Source: Streptomyces sp. NBC_01717
GTDB lineage: Bacteria; Actinomycetota; Actinomycetes; Streptomycetales; Streptomycetaceae
NCBI RefSeq assembly: GCF_036248255.1
Contig: NZ_CP109178.1
Location: 930,001 to 994,000, forward strand
Direction of reading: 5' to 3'
DNA length: 64,000 nt
Under the pieces are notes generated by a model. It ran no database searches. It was given only the letters and a program-made list of their open reading frames with translations, and had not been told where the DNA came from. Within the stretch, counting starts at the first letter, position 1. The number at the start of each line of letters is the position of its first letter. Below, one piece after another: positions 37,366 through 46,400 of the stretch. The translations under genes were made by a program, and so were the position numbers.

Positions 37366-39213
37366 ATGCGGTCACCCACCCGCCCCGCCGCCAGAGCCCT
37401 GCGCTCCGCGCTGGTACTCGCCGTCACCGCCGGCCTGGCAGTCGCCGTGCCGACGGCGCAGGCTGCCCCGTCCGAGGCCCCCGCCACCTCCCCCGTCGCC
37501 ACCACCGCGGTGGCCGACGCAGCCGGCACCGGTGAGGACGGCGTAGCCCAGAAGCCCTACATGGGCTGGAGCAGCTGGAGTCTCCAGACCACCTCGTACC
37601 CGGGAATCAATCCCAACGGCAACTACAGCTATCTCACCGAAGCCAACGTCAACAAGCAGACGGACGCCCTGGCCTCCAAGCTCAAGAAGTACGGCTACGA
37701 GTACATCAACATCGACGCCGGCTGGTGGCGCGGCTGGGACTGGACGCCGGAGTTCGACGCGTACGGTCGCCAGAAGGCCGACAAGGAACGTTTCCCGAGC
37801 GGGATGAAGGCGGTCGCCGACCGCATCCATGGCAAGGGTCTCAAGGCCGGCATCTATCTGCCCGTCGGTCTGGAGAAAGAGGGTTACGGCGAGGGCAAGC
37901 TGCCCATCTGGAACACCGACAACTGCACCACCGGTGACATCGTCTACAGCGATCTGCGGACGACCAACGGCTGGGACAGCTCGTACAAGATCGACTTCTC
38001 GAAGCCGTGCGCCCAGAAGTACGTCGACTCGCAGGCGCAGCTCATCGCCGACTGGGGCTACGACTTCCTCAAGCTCGACGGTGTGGGTCCCGGGTCCTTC
38101 AAGAGCGGCGACAACTACGACAACCGGGCGGACGTCGCGGCCTGGCAGAAGGCCATCAAGAGCACCGGACGGCCCATCCATCTGGAGATCTCCTGGTCGC
38201 TCGACATCAACTACGCCAAGGACTGGAAGGCCACGTCCAACGGATGGCGCGTCGACACGGATGTCGAGTGCTACTGCAACACGCTGGTGTCGTGGGAGAA
38301 CTCCGTCGAGGACCGGTGGCGTGACACCCCGGGGTGGACGCGGTACGCCGGCCCCGGCGGCTGGAACGACCTCGACTCGATCAATGTCGGCAACGCCGCC
38401 ATGAGCGGCCTGACCAAGGCCGAACGGCAGAGCTACATGACGCTGTGGGCGATCGCCAAGTCGCCGCTGTTCAGCGGGGACGACCTCACCCGGATCGACG
38501 ACTACGGCCTGTCGCTGATGACCAACCGCGACGTGCTGAAGATCAACCAGCAGCCGGGGAAGCCCGCCAAGCCCGTCACCTCGGTCGGTGACGAGCAGGT
38601 CTGGGCTTCCGAGAACCCCGACGGCAGCTACACCGTCGCCCTGTTCAACCAGGGTGACTCCGCCTCCCCGGTGACCGCCGACTGGTCGGCCCTCGGCTTC
38701 ACGGGCCAGGCGTCCGTACGTGACGTGTGGAACAGCGAGAGCCTCGGCCGGTACAAGGACGGCATCACCCAGGCCCTGCCGGCCCACGGCTCGCGTCTGT
38801 TCACCGTCACGCCGCAGGGACCCGCACTGAAGACGACGGCGTACGAGGCGGAGTCCCCGGACAACGTCCTGACCGGTTCCGCGTCGGTCGCCGACTGCGC
38901 CGAGTGCTCGGGCGCGAAGAAGGTCGGCAACCTGTATCTGGGCGGCACGCTCCAGTTCACGCACGTCGTCGTCAAGCAGGCCGGCCGCTACCTGATCAAC
39001 GTCGCCTACACGTCGGGGGATCCGCGGTCGATAGGCGTGTCCGCGAACGGAAAGGCGCCCGTCGCGACGGCCTTCCCGTCCACCGGGGGCTGGGGAGCCG
39101 CCGACACGATCAGTGTGCCGGTCACGCTGAAGGCGGGCAGCAACACCGTCACCTTCGACAGCGGTACGGGGTACTCGCCCGACATCGACAAGATCGACGT
39201 TCCGCTCCGGTAG
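37366..39213 (+). CDS. secreted GH27 alpha-galactosidase-like glycosidase with C-terminal CBM35/CBM6-like domain
   Basis: 615 residues from the second ATG, which has GAGG nine bases upstream; the ATG at 37351 is the alternative. A Sec signal ends TAQA. The GH27 barrel starts KPYMGWSSWSLQTT; the nucleophile is Asp238 in YDFLKLDGVGPG and the acid/base lies in VDTDVE (Asp297/Asp299). YAGPGGWNDLDSINVGNAAM is a family fingerprint. Residues ~385-470 are the antiparallel beta domain, and ~480-615 a carbohydrate-binding jelly roll (TTAYEAESPDN, KKVGNLYLGGTLQF, PDIDKIDV). GH27 also includes beta-L-arabinopyranosidases in Streptomyces, so the exact sugar is uncertain. It acts outside the cell in front of the importer. 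Confidence 0.9.
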   Translation: MRSPTRPAARALRSALVLAVTAGLAVAVPTAQAAPSEAPATSPVATTAVADAAGTGEDGVAQKPYMGWSSWSLQTTSYPGINPNGNYSYLTEANVNKQTDALASKLKKYGYEYINIDAGWWRGWDWTPEFDAYGRQKADKERFPSGMKAVADRIHGKGLKAGIYLPVGLEKEGYGEGKLPIWNTDNCTTGDIVYSDLRTTNGWDSSYKIDFSKPCAQKYVDSQAQLIADWGYDFLKLDGVGPGSFKSGDNYDNRADVAAWQKAIKSTGRPIHLEISWSLDINYAKDWKATSNGWRVDTDVECYCNTLVSWENSVEDRWRDTPGWTRYAGPGGWNDLDSINVGNAAMSGLTKAERQSYMTLWAIAKSPLFSGDDLTRIDDYGLSLMTNRDVLKINQQPGKPAKPVTSVGDEQVWASENPDGSYTVALFNQGDSASPVTADWSALGFTGQASVRDVWNSESLGRYKDGITQALPAHGSRLFTVTPQGPALKTTAYEAESPDNVLTGSASVADCAECSGAKKVGNLYLGGTLQFTHVVVKQAGRYLINVAYTSGDPRSIGVSANGKAPVATAFPSTGGWGAADTISVPVTLKAGSNTVTFDSGTGYSPDIDKIDVPLR

Positions 39214-39233
39214 CCCCGTCGCACGACCGCATC

Positions 39234-39263
39234 CGGGGGCGCGTCGTGATCGGCGCGCCCCCG
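39234..39263 (+). terminator. hairpin between GH27 and GH95 genes
   Basis: CGGGGGCGCG and CGCGCCCCCG form a perfect 10-bp stem with a 10-base loop, 21 bp after the GH27 stop. No T-run follows. It may partly terminate transcription or protect the upstream mRNA, lowering expression of the last two genes. Confidence 0.5.
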
Positions 39264-39351
39264 TCCCGTGCTGCCCCTGCCCGCACTCCCGCCCCGATCC
39301 CTCGACGCCGTACCGCGCCCTCCACCATGTCCGCAGGAATGGAGTAGTCCC

Positions 39352-41772
39352 GTGAACGACCAGCATCCGCACACCCCTGCGCAGCCCAGCACCAGCCGCC
39401 GTCGCGTGCTCTCGCTCGCCGCCGCCGTCGGATCGTTCACCGCTCTCGGCGGCCTCCCTGCCTTCGCCGCCACCGCCCCGCCGAAGCGCCCCACCACATC
39501 CCCGATGCTCGCCGAGGGCCAAGGTTCGACGACGCGGATGTGGTACCGCGCACCGGCCGGCGAGAACACGATGCTGGAGCGGGCGCTGCCGGTCGGCAAC
39601 GGCCGGCTCGGCGCTCTCGTCGGCAACGACCCCTCGCACGAACTGCTCTTCGTCTCCGACGCCACCATGTGGACCGGTGGGATCAATGACGTACTGGATC
39701 AGGACGGGCAACTCCCCTACGGGCGGACCGATTTCGGCAGCCTCACCCAGCTTGCTCATGTGACGGTCGATATCCCGGAGCACGATCTCGGCACGGTCAA
39801 CAGCTACCGCCGCGAGCTCGATCTCGCCCAGGGCCTGGTCACATCCAGCTACATCCGCGCGGGCGTGTCCTTCGAACGCCGCGTCTTCGCAAGTCAGCCG
39901 GACGACGTGATCGTCGTGCAGTTCTCCCAACGCGGCGGCGGTCACTACACCGGCACCGTCTCGCTCGACGGCACGCACGACGAAACGACGTCGGCGGACG
40001 GCGCGCACGACAGCCTTTCCTTCGGCGCCCGGTTCACCAACGGGCTCCGTTACGGCGCCGCGGTCACCGCGCACAGCATGAGCGGATCGGTCACCACCCA
40101 GGGCTCGAAGATCGTCTTCACCCGGTGCGCGGATCTGACGGTCGTGATCAGTGGTGGTACGAACTACTCCGCCGACGCGCAGGCGGGCTACCGGGATCCG
40201 GACCTCGACCCGGCCGCACTCGCCAGGACCAAGGTGCGAACCGCCGTGCGTCATTCACCCACCACCCTGCTGCACACCCATGTGGCCGACTATCGCGACC
40301 AGTTCGACGGTATGCAGATCTCGCTGGGCCCTTCCACGGCCGAGCAGCGGGCGCTCGACACCTGGGAGCGGCTGAAGGCACGGACCCAGCAGGCCGAGCC
40401 CGACCCGGAGTTCGAAGCGCTGTACCTCCAGTTCGGTCGCTATCTGATGATCAGCAGCTCTCGGGGCAGCCTTCCGGTCGCCCTCCAGGGCCCTTGGCTG
40501 GACGGCAACGACCCGGACTGGATGGGTGATTACCACACCGACATCAACATCCAGATGAACTACTGGATGGCCGACCGCACAGCGCTCTCCCGCAACTTCG
40601 ACGCGTTCACCGACTACTGCCTCTCCCAGCTCCCGGTCTGGACGGAACTCACCCAGAGCCTGTTCAACGATCCGCGCAACCGGTTCCGCAACTCCTCGGG
40701 CAAAATCGCCGGCTGGACCGTGGCGTACTCCACGAACATCTACGGCGGCCTGGGCTGGTGGTGGCATCCGTCGGGCAATGCCTGGCTCTGCAACACCCTG
40801 TGGGAGCACTACGAGTACACCCAGGACCGGCAGCATCTCGCGAAGATCTACCCGCTCCTCCAAGGCGCCTGCGAGTTCTGGGAGACCCGGCTGCTGACCG
40901 TGACGGTCACCGACGCGGACACCGGCAAGGAACGTGAGGTCCTCGTCGCCGACAAGGACTGGTCGCCGGAGCACGGCCCCCAGGACGCGAAGGGCATCAC
41001 CTACGCCCAGGAACTGGTGCGGGATCTCTTCGCGCACTACCGCGAGGCCAGTGCGCTGCTCGGCAGGAACGCCGCGTACAGCAAGACCGTCGCCGGGCTC
41101 CAGGAGCGGCTGTACATGCCCGAGGTCAGCCCGAAGACCGGCTGGCTCCAGGAATGGATGTCCCCGGACAACCTAGGCGAGACCACTCACCGCCATCTCT
41201 CCCCGCTGGTGGGCCTGTTCCCGGGCGACCGTATCCGCCCCGACGCGTCGCCCGCGGCGCTGGTGAAGGGCGCGACCGAACTCCTCACCGCGCGGGGGAT
41301 GGAGAACTTCGGCTGGGCGAACGCCTGGCGGTCCCTGTGCTGGGCCCGACTGAAGCACGCGGAGAACGCGTATCAGCTGGTGATCACCAATCTGCGGCCG
41401 TCCGTCGACGGCAGCAACGGCAGCGCGATGAACCTGTTCGACATCTACGAGACCGGGAAGGGCCGCGGGATCTTTCAGATCGAGTCCAACTTCGGTACTC
41501 CCGCCGCCATGATCGAGATGCTGCTCTACTCGCGCCCCGGACACATCGAACTGCTCCCCGCGCTGCCCGCCGCCTGGGCGCGCGCCGGTTCGGTCACCGG
41601 CATCGGGGCGCGCAGCGGTTTCGTCGTCGACCTGAGCTGGCGCGACGGCAAGGTCCGCGAGGCCACCGTCCGCAGCGTCGGCGGGCGCAGGACGACGGTG
41701 ACGGCAGGCGGCATCTCGCACGACGTCGACCTCCGCTCCGGGGAATCCGTCACGCTGCGGAACTTCCGATGA
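39352..41772 (+). CDS. secreted GH95-family glycosidase (alpha-L-fucosidase/alpha-L-galactosidase type) with altered active-site residues
   Basis: 806 residues from GTG after GGAG. A Tat signal (TSRRRVLSLAAAVGSF) leads to an N-terminal beta domain beginning MWYRAPAGENTMLERALPVGNGRLGA, then the (alpha/alpha)6 barrel. Family fingerprints: YLMISSSRGSLPVALQGPWL, DWSPEHGP with Glu540 at the general-acid position, and GIFQIESNFGTPAAMIEML. Characterised GH95 fucosidases have HTNIN and QIDGNFG, supplying an Asn that helps activate a general-base Asp. Here the first reads HTDIN (Asp397 for Asn) and the second QIESNFG (Glu711 for Asp). The enzyme may have shifted specificity or mechanism. Its stop overlaps the SGNH gene by 4 bp. 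Confidence 0.85.
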   Translation: MNDQHPHTPAQPSTSRRRVLSLAAAVGSFTALGGLPAFAATAPPKRPTTSPMLAEGQGSTTRMWYRAPAGENTMLERALPVGNGRLGALVGNDPSHELLFVSDATMWTGGINDVLDQDGQLPYGRTDFGSLTQLAHVTVDIPEHDLGTVNSYRRELDLAQGLVTSSYIRAGVSFERRVFASQPDDVIVVQFSQRGGGHYTGTVSLDGTHDETTSADGAHDSLSFGARFTNGLRYGAAVTAHSMSGSVTTQGSKIVFTRCADLTVVISGGTNYSADAQAGYRDPDLDPAALARTKVRTAVRHSPTTLLHTHVADYRDQFDGMQISLGPSTAEQRALDTWERLKARTQQAEPDPEFEALYLQFGRYLMISSSRGSLPVALQGPWLDGNDPDWMGDYHTDINIQMNYWMADRTALSRNFDAFTDYCLSQLPVWTELTQSLFNDPRNRFRNSSGKIAGWTVAYSTNIYGGLGWWWHPSGNAWLCNTLWEHYEYTQDRQHLAKIYPLLQGACEFWETRLLTVTVTDADTGKEREVLVADKDWSPEHGPQDAKGITYAQELVRDLFAHYREASALLGRNAAYSKTVAGLQERLYMPEVSPKTGWLQEWMSPDNLGETTHRHLSPLVGLFPGDRIRPDASPAALVKGATELLTARGMENFGWANAWRSLCWARLKHAENAYQLVITNLRPSVDGSNGSAMNLFDIYETGKGRGIFQIESNFGTPAAMIEMLLYSRPGHIELLPALPAAWARAGSVTGIGARSGFVVDLSWRDGKVREATVRSVGGRRTTVTAGGISHDVDLRSGESVTLRNFR

Positions 41773-43037
41773 GAGGCGCAGCGCACCGCGTCCTGATCGC
41801 GGTCGTGGCCCTCGCCGCCACAACTCTCATCCCCGCCCACGCCGCCCCCTCCGCCGCCGCGGCAACTCCCGTGCCCGACCGGTCGGTGGTCACCTGGGCG
41901 GCCAGTGCGGACCGGCTGGGCGACGCCCCGTCCGACCGCAGCTACCGTCTGGTCGTCCGGACCAGCGCGGGCGGCAGCGGAATGCGCATCCGGGTGTCCA
42001 ACGCGTTCGGCGACCGGCCACTGGTCATCGGCAGCGCATACGCCGGGCTGCGCAGGAGTGGTGCCCGGTTGATCGCAGGCTCCAACAGGAAGCTGCGCTT
42101 CGACCGGGCGTCGTCCGTGACCCTGGCGCCGGGCGAGATCCGCTACAGCGATCCGCTGCCCGGGAGGACCGAGGCCGGCAGCGATCTCGCGATCAGCCTG
42201 TACGTACGGACGGCGGGCGGTCCCGCCACCGGGCACGGGATGGCTCTCCAGACGTCGTACGCGACCGCCGGCGACCACACGGCCGAGGAACGGGACGACG
42301 CGTACACGGAACAGGTCGGGTCGTGGTTCTACCTCGACGCGGTCAGCGTGGACACCGGCCCCGACACCGGCGCAGTGGTCACCCTCGGCGACTCCATCAC
42401 GGACGGATGGCAGTCCACCACCGACAAGAACCTGCGCTGGCCGGACTTCCTGGCGCGCAGGCTGCAAGGGGCACCGGGCTCCACGGTGCAGGGTGTGGCC
42501 AACGCCGGGATATCCGGGAACAAGGTCCTGGCGGACGGCGCCGGGCAGAGCGCGCTCACACGTCTCGACCGCGACGTGCTCTCGCTGCCCGGGGTACGCA
42601 CGGTGGTCCTGTTCGAGGGCATCAATGACGTCAAGGCCCACAGCGGTGTCACGGCGGCCGCGCTGACGGCGGGCTACCGCCGGATCATCGACCGGGCGCA
42701 CGCGGCGGGGAAGTGCGTCGTCGGCGCCACCGTCCTCCCGTACCAGGGCTGGTCGGAGTGGGATCCGCAAGGGGATGCGGTACGCATGGAGGTGAACGAG
42801 TGGATCCGCACCAGCGGCGCGGTGGACGCGGTGGCGGACTTCGACAAGGTCCTGCGCAGCCCGTACAACCCGCAGCGGCTGCTGCCGACGTTCGACGGAG
42901 GGGACCATCTGCATCCCAACGACAAGGGCATGCAGGCAATGGCGGACTCGATCGGCCTCGGGGACCTCGAGTGCGACGGCGCGAGCGGGCGAACCCGCGC
43001 GGAAGCAGGTGAACCCGGGGCCACGCCCAAGCCCTGA
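41769..43037 (+). CDS. secreted SGNH/GDSL esterase
   Basis: 422 residues from the ATG overlapping the GH95 stop. A signal peptide (LIAVVALAATTLIPAHA) is followed by a ~190-residue beta-rich domain (SYRLVVRTSAGGSGMRIRVSNAFGD). The SGNH hydrolase domain has block I VVTLGDSITDGW (Ser209), block II Gly in NAGISGNK, block III GIND and block V DHLHPN with the catalytic Asp/His. Such two-domain enzymes remove acetyl or other acyl groups from plant glycans and lipids. Its place behind two glycosidases suggests deacylation of the same glycan to open it to GH27/GH95. The C-terminal Gly/Pro-rich ~20 residues look non-conserved. Confidence 0.9.
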   Translation: MRGAAHRVLIAVVALAATTLIPAHAAPSAAAATPVPDRSVVTWAASADRLGDAPSDRSYRLVVRTSAGGSGMRIRVSNAFGDRPLVIGSAYAGLRRSGARLIAGSNRKLRFDRASSVTLAPGEIRYSDPLPGRTEAGSDLAISLYVRTAGGPATGHGMALQTSYATAGDHTAEERDDAYTEQVGSWFYLDAVSVDTGPDTGAVVTLGDSITDGWQSTTDKNLRWPDFLARRLQGAPGSTVQGVANAGISGNKVLADGAGQSALTRLDRDVLSLPGVRTVVLFEGINDVKAHSGVTAAALTAGYRRIIDRAHAAGKCVVGATVLPYQGWSEWDPQGDAVRMEVNEWIRTSGAVDAVADFDKVLRSPYNPQRLLPTFDGGDHLHPNDKGMQAMADSIGLGDLECDGASGRTRAEAGEPGATPKP

Positions 43038-43094
43038 CGCCATGCCGCTGTTCGGCGCGCCCGGGTGAAGATCCGTCAGCCATGAGCCGATCCG

Positions 43095-43140
43095 GGCCCG
43101 TCGGGACCGCATGTGTCAGCGTGCGGGATCCCGACGGGCC
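43095..43140. terminator. strong bidirectional terminator hairpin
   Basis: Outer arms GGCCCGTCGGGA (43095-43106) and TCCCGACGGGCC (43129-43140) pair over 12 bp, and inner arms CCGCA/TGCGG add 5 bp. It lies between the convergent ends of the sugar operon (43037) and NAD kinase (43292). Confidence 0.7.
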
Positions 43141-43291
43141 GCAAGCCGGCCTTGGTGCAGCGGCTGTCCCGGCAGCGTTGCGCAGCGGTACAGGACAGGG
43201 TCCCCGCGGAGGCCGAAAAGCATCCGGCTGCCACCGGCGCCTCACCACCTGCGTCACCGGGGTTCGCCCGACGGCTGTCCCCCGGCCTGCC

Positions 43292-44371
43292 TCAACCACC
43301 GCCCGCCGCGTCCCTGTCCGCCACGGACAGATGGAGATGGACCAGGTCGCGCGGAACCGGACCGTCAGGACGGAAGAGCGGTGCGCTCTCCCCGTAGGCG
43401 GCCGTGGCCGGAGCATCCGTGAGGCGAAGACGTGTGCGCAGCCGCCCGTAGAAGTCGTGCGGACCGAGTCTGACGACCCGCAGCCGACGCGGTGCCGCGT
43501 ACACCCCGAGCCAGTCCCCGGCGTCCAACACACCACGCAGATGGCCGTCGATCGTCACAGCGCCCTGTCCCGAATGGGGCAGCACCCGGACCGCGATCGG
43601 TTCGTCCGACGCCACGACCACCGTGCGGTCGAAGGTCATGTGCGGCGCGACGGGTGTGAAGATGACGGCATCCATCCGGGGTGAGACCACCGGACCACCT
43701 GCGGCGAAGCTGTAGGCGGTCGACCCGGTGGGGGTGGCAATGATGACGGCATCGGCCGAGTACGAGGCGAGCAGCCGGCCGCCGACATAGACGCCGAGAC
43801 TCACCTGCCGGTCACGCGCCAGCTTCTCCACGACGACGTCGTTGAGAGCGGTGACATCCAACGCCACGCCCCAGCCCTCCGCCCCGGCCTCCGCTTCCTG
43901 GTCGACCTGAGGTGGCGGCAGCATCGGGCGCCGTCCGTAGCCCATCAGAGCGTCGATGTCCTTGGGCACCTCGAGGACGCGAGAGGCCCTCATCGTCAGC
44001 AGCATGCGCTCCTCGACCGCCGCCCTTCCGCGGTGGACGGCGTCGAGCGCCCGGACGACATCCTCGGCCGGCACCTCGGTCAAAAAGCCGACCCGGCCCA
44101 GATCGATCCCCAGAACGGCGCCATCGGTCTTGGCAGCGATCCTGGCGCCTCGCAGAAACGTCCCGTCGCCTCCGAGCGTCACAATGAGATCAGGGTTGCC
44201 TGCGACATCGGCCTCCTCCCGCCCGCCGCGCCGACGTTCGTCGTCGCGCCACACGTCGATGTCCGTGCACGGAATGCCTTCACCCGCACACCAATCGCGT
44301 ACGACGCGCGCCGCGACAACAGCCTCGGGGCGGCCCTGATGGACGACGATTCCCACCCGCTCGACACTCAT
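43292..44371 (-). CDS. nadK: NAD kinase
   Basis: 359 residues. The phosphate-binding GGDGT is at 67-71 in LIVTLGGDGTFLRGAR; ALNDVVVEK carries the conserved Asn-Asp pair, and IATPTGSTAYSFAAGGP plus PVAPHMTFDRTVVV complete the NAD-kinase fold. It phosphorylates NAD to NADP using ATP or polyphosphate. Compared with the usual ~290-300 residues it has an inserted loop around 145-170 (RRPMLPPPQVDQEAEAGAEG) and a longer tail, so it is probably a secondary paralogue rather than the housekeeping enzyme. It stands alone, convergent with the sugar operon and divergent from an aldo/keto reductase. Confidence 0.92.
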   Translation of the reverse strand: MSVERVGIVVHQGRPEAVVAARVVRDWCAGEGIPCTDIDVWRDDERRRGGREEADVAGNPDLIVTLGGDGTFLRGARIAAKTDGAVLGIDLGRVGFLTEVPAEDVVRALDAVHRGRAAVEERMLLTMRASRVLEVPKDIDALMGYGRRPMLPPPQVDQEAEAGAEGWGVALDVTALNDVVVEKLARDRQVSLGVYVGGRLLASYSADAVIIATPTGSTAYSFAAGGPVVSPRMDAVIFTPVAPHMTFDRTVVVASDEPIAVRVLPHSGQGAVTIDGHLRGVLDAGDWLGVYAAPRRLRVVRLGPHDFYGRLRTRLRLTDAPATAAYGESAPLFRPDGPVPRDLVHLHLSVADRDAAGGG

Positions 44372-44427
44372 CTCGGTCCAACTCCCCGCGATCCGACGAT
44401 GTCCTCACCCCACCTTGAGGGCCCTGG

Positions 44428-44459
44428 GGTGTGTCGGCCCGCCGACGGGCCGACACACC
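44428..44459. terminator. 14-bp perfect hairpin between divergent genes
   Basis: GGTGTGTCGGCCCG pairs fully with CGGGCCGACACACC around the tetraloop CCGA. It lies 57 bp upstream of the NAD kinase start and 166 bp upstream of the aldo/keto reductase, where no gene ends. It may be the terminator of a deleted gene or a 5'-leader structure. Confidence 0.5.
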
Positions 44460-44551
44460 GCTCTCCATCAGGCGATCGGGTCCGCCGGGCCGCCACGGGG
44501 ACCGGTCGACGGGTCCTGCGGGTGGCCCTTGAGGGAGGCTTCCCGTCACCC

Positions 44552-44567
44552 TTCAGGGTCTTTCCCG
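44552..44567. repeat. 16-bp motif, copy 1
   Basis: TTCAGGGTCTTTCCCG, repeated exactly at 48169-48184. Here it continues to CCCCTG, making CAGGG...CCCTG flanks, and lies 58 bp upstream of the aldo/keto reductase start, a position suited to a regulator site. Confidence 0.45.
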
Positions 44568-44624
44568 ATCCCCTGTACGCGCCATGCCGTCGTTGCCGAT
44601 CCTCGACGCGGAAGGATCGGCGCC

Positions 44625-45452
44625 ATGAGCATTCCCACTCCGAACGTCACTCTCAACAACGGTGTTGTGATGCCGCAGCTCGGCTTCGGCGTCTTCCAGA
44701 TTCCGGACGAGGAAACCGCCGACGCCGTCACCACCGCCCTCGACTGCGGCTACCGCAGCATCGACACTGCAGCGGTCTACGGCAATGAGACCGGCGTCGG
44801 CCGGGCTCTGGCGTCCTCCGGCATCCCGCGCGAGGACCTGTTCGTCACCACCAAGCTGTGGAACGAGGACCAGGGCTACGACAATGCCCTGGCTGCCTTC
44901 GATGCCTCGCTGAACAGGCTCGGCCTGGAGTACCTGGATCTCTACCTCATCCACTGGCCCACCCCGGCACGGGACAAGTACCTCGACACCTGGCACGCCC
45001 TCGAGAAGATCCACGCCGAGGGGCGGACACGCGCCATCGGCGTGTCCAACTTCCAGCCCGCTCACCTGCGGCGCCTGATGGAGCACAGCGACAGCGTCCC
45101 CGCCGTCAACCAGATCGAGTTGCACCCTCGACTCCAGCAGAGCGAGCTGCGCGCCTTCCACGCCCAGCACCGCATCGTCACCGAGGCATGGAGCCCGCTC
45201 GCCAAGGGAGCCCTGCTCAAGGATCGGGCGATCACGACCATCGCCGAGCGCCACGGCATGACCCCCGCGCAGGTCATCCTCCGTTGGCACCTGCAGCTCG
45301 GCAATGTCGTCATCCCCAAGTCCGTCACGCCCGAGCGCATTCGCGAGAACCTTGACGTCTTCGACTTCGAACTCACCGACGCCGACGCCCAGGCCATCGC
45401 CGCCCTCGACAACGGCACCCGAACCGGTCCCGACCCCGACAGCTTCAATTAG
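44625..45452 (+). CDS. aldo/keto reductase
   Basis: 275 residues from the ATG preceded by GGAAGGA; the frame upstream lacks start signals. The catalytic tetrad is Asp47, Tyr52, Lys77 and His110 in YRSIDTAAVYGNE, TTKLWNED and LIHWP. IGVSNFQPAHLRRL and the NADPH-binding VIPKSVTPERIREN are intact. It belongs to the AKR5-like 2,5-diketo-D-gluconate reductase group and reduces aldehydes or ketones with NADPH. An SDR gene follows 153 bp later. A conserved-looking motif upstream (44552-44567) may control it. Confidence 0.92.
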   Translation: MSIPTPNVTLNNGVVMPQLGFGVFQIPDEETADAVTTALDCGYRSIDTAAVYGNETGVGRALASSGIPREDLFVTTKLWNEDQGYDNALAAFDASLNRLGLEYLDLYLIHWPTPARDKYLDTWHALEKIHAEGRTRAIGVSNFQPAHLRRLMEHSDSVPAVNQIELHPRLQQSELRAFHAQHRIVTEAWSPLAKGALLKDRAITTIAERHGMTPAQVILRWHLQLGNVVIPKSVTPERIRENLDVFDFELTDADAQAIAALDNGTRTGPDPDSFN

Positions 45453-45605
45453 CGGAAACGTGAAGGCCGATGGGCGACGCCCTCAAAGCCGGGCGGACGG
45501 GTTCGCCCGTCGCACGCTCGTCGGCTGCTGTCGGCATCCGAACACCGTCGCACCGACCGGCGGCGACGGGCCGTGTCGCACCAATCACGTGTCCCAGGAG
45601 GAACC

Positions 45606-46400
45606 GTGCTCATCGATCTCACCGGCAAGACCGCGCTCGTCACCGGATCCACGCAAGGTATCGGTTTTGCCATTGCCGCGGGGCTGGCCCAGGCCGGCGC
45701 CCGCGTAGCCGTCAACGGACGCCGCCCGCAGTCCGTGGACGATGCCATCGAGAAACTGCGGCAGGAGACGGACTGCGACTCCTTCATCGCCGCGCCCGGA
45801 GACGTCACCACCGAGGACGGCGCCCGGCAGGTCACCGACGCAGCCCCGGACGTCGCCGTCCTTGTCAACAATCTGGGCATCTTCGGGGCGACCCCTGCCC
45901 TGGAGATCAGCGACGAGGCGTGGCGTCAGTACTTCGACGTGAACGTTCTTTCCGCAGTCCGGATGATCCGTGCCTATCTCCCCGCCATGAAGGACCGCTC
46001 CTGGGGGCGTGTCCTGAACGTCGCAAGCGATTCGGCCGTGGTCACCCCGGTGGAGATGATCCACTACGGCGTGTCGAAGACGGCTCTGCTCGCTGTCACG
46101 CGGGGTTTCGCCAAGGACGCCGCCGGTACCGGAGTCACCGTCAATTCGATCATCGCCGGGCCGACTCACACCCGTGGCGTCGAGGATTTTGTGTACCAAC
46201 TCGTCGACCCCGGTCTTCCCTGGGACGAAGCGCAGCGGGAGTTCATGGTCAAGCACCGGCCGCAGTCACTCCTGCAGAGACTGATCGAGCCGGAAGAGAT
46301 TGCAAACATGGCCGTATATCTCAGCTCGGACCTCGCCTCCGCGACGACCGGCGGGGCGGTGCGCGCGGACGGTGGATACGTCGACTCCATCCTCCCCTGA
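45606..46400 (+). CDS. SDR family oxidoreductase
   Basis: 264 residues from GTG preceded by AGGAGGAACC. Classical motifs: TGSTQGIG, NNLG (variant of NAG), Ser in NVASDSA, and YGVSK with catalytic Tyr and Lys. The region after the active site (GPTHTRGVEDFVYQLVDPGLPWDEAQREFM) is longer than in FabG enzymes, indicating a larger substrate-binding loop as in several actinomycete SDRs. It probably catalyses an NAD(P)-linked ketone reduction. Same strand as, and close behind, the aldo/keto reductase. Confidence 0.9.
   Translation: MLIDLTGKTALVTGSTQGIGFAIAAGLAQAGARVAVNGRRPQSVDDAIEKLRQETDCDSFIAAPGDVTTEDGARQVTDAAPDVAVLVNNLGIFGATPALEISDEAWRQYFDVNVLSAVRMIRAYLPAMKDRSWGRVLNVASDSAVVTPVEMIHYGVSKTALLAVTRGFAKDAAGTGVTVNSIIAGPTHTRGVEDFVYQLVDPGLPWDEAQREFMVKHRPQSLLQRLIEPEEIANMAVYLSSDLASATTGGAVRADGGYVDSILP

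Noticed and set aside
37372..40254. 960-codon open frame on the minus strand opposite GH27/GH95
   Set aside because: It is the GC-bias shadow of two real genes with clear families and has no motifs of its own. Similar long shadows oppose the M4 protease (52379-54202) and the sugar permease (34852-36252).
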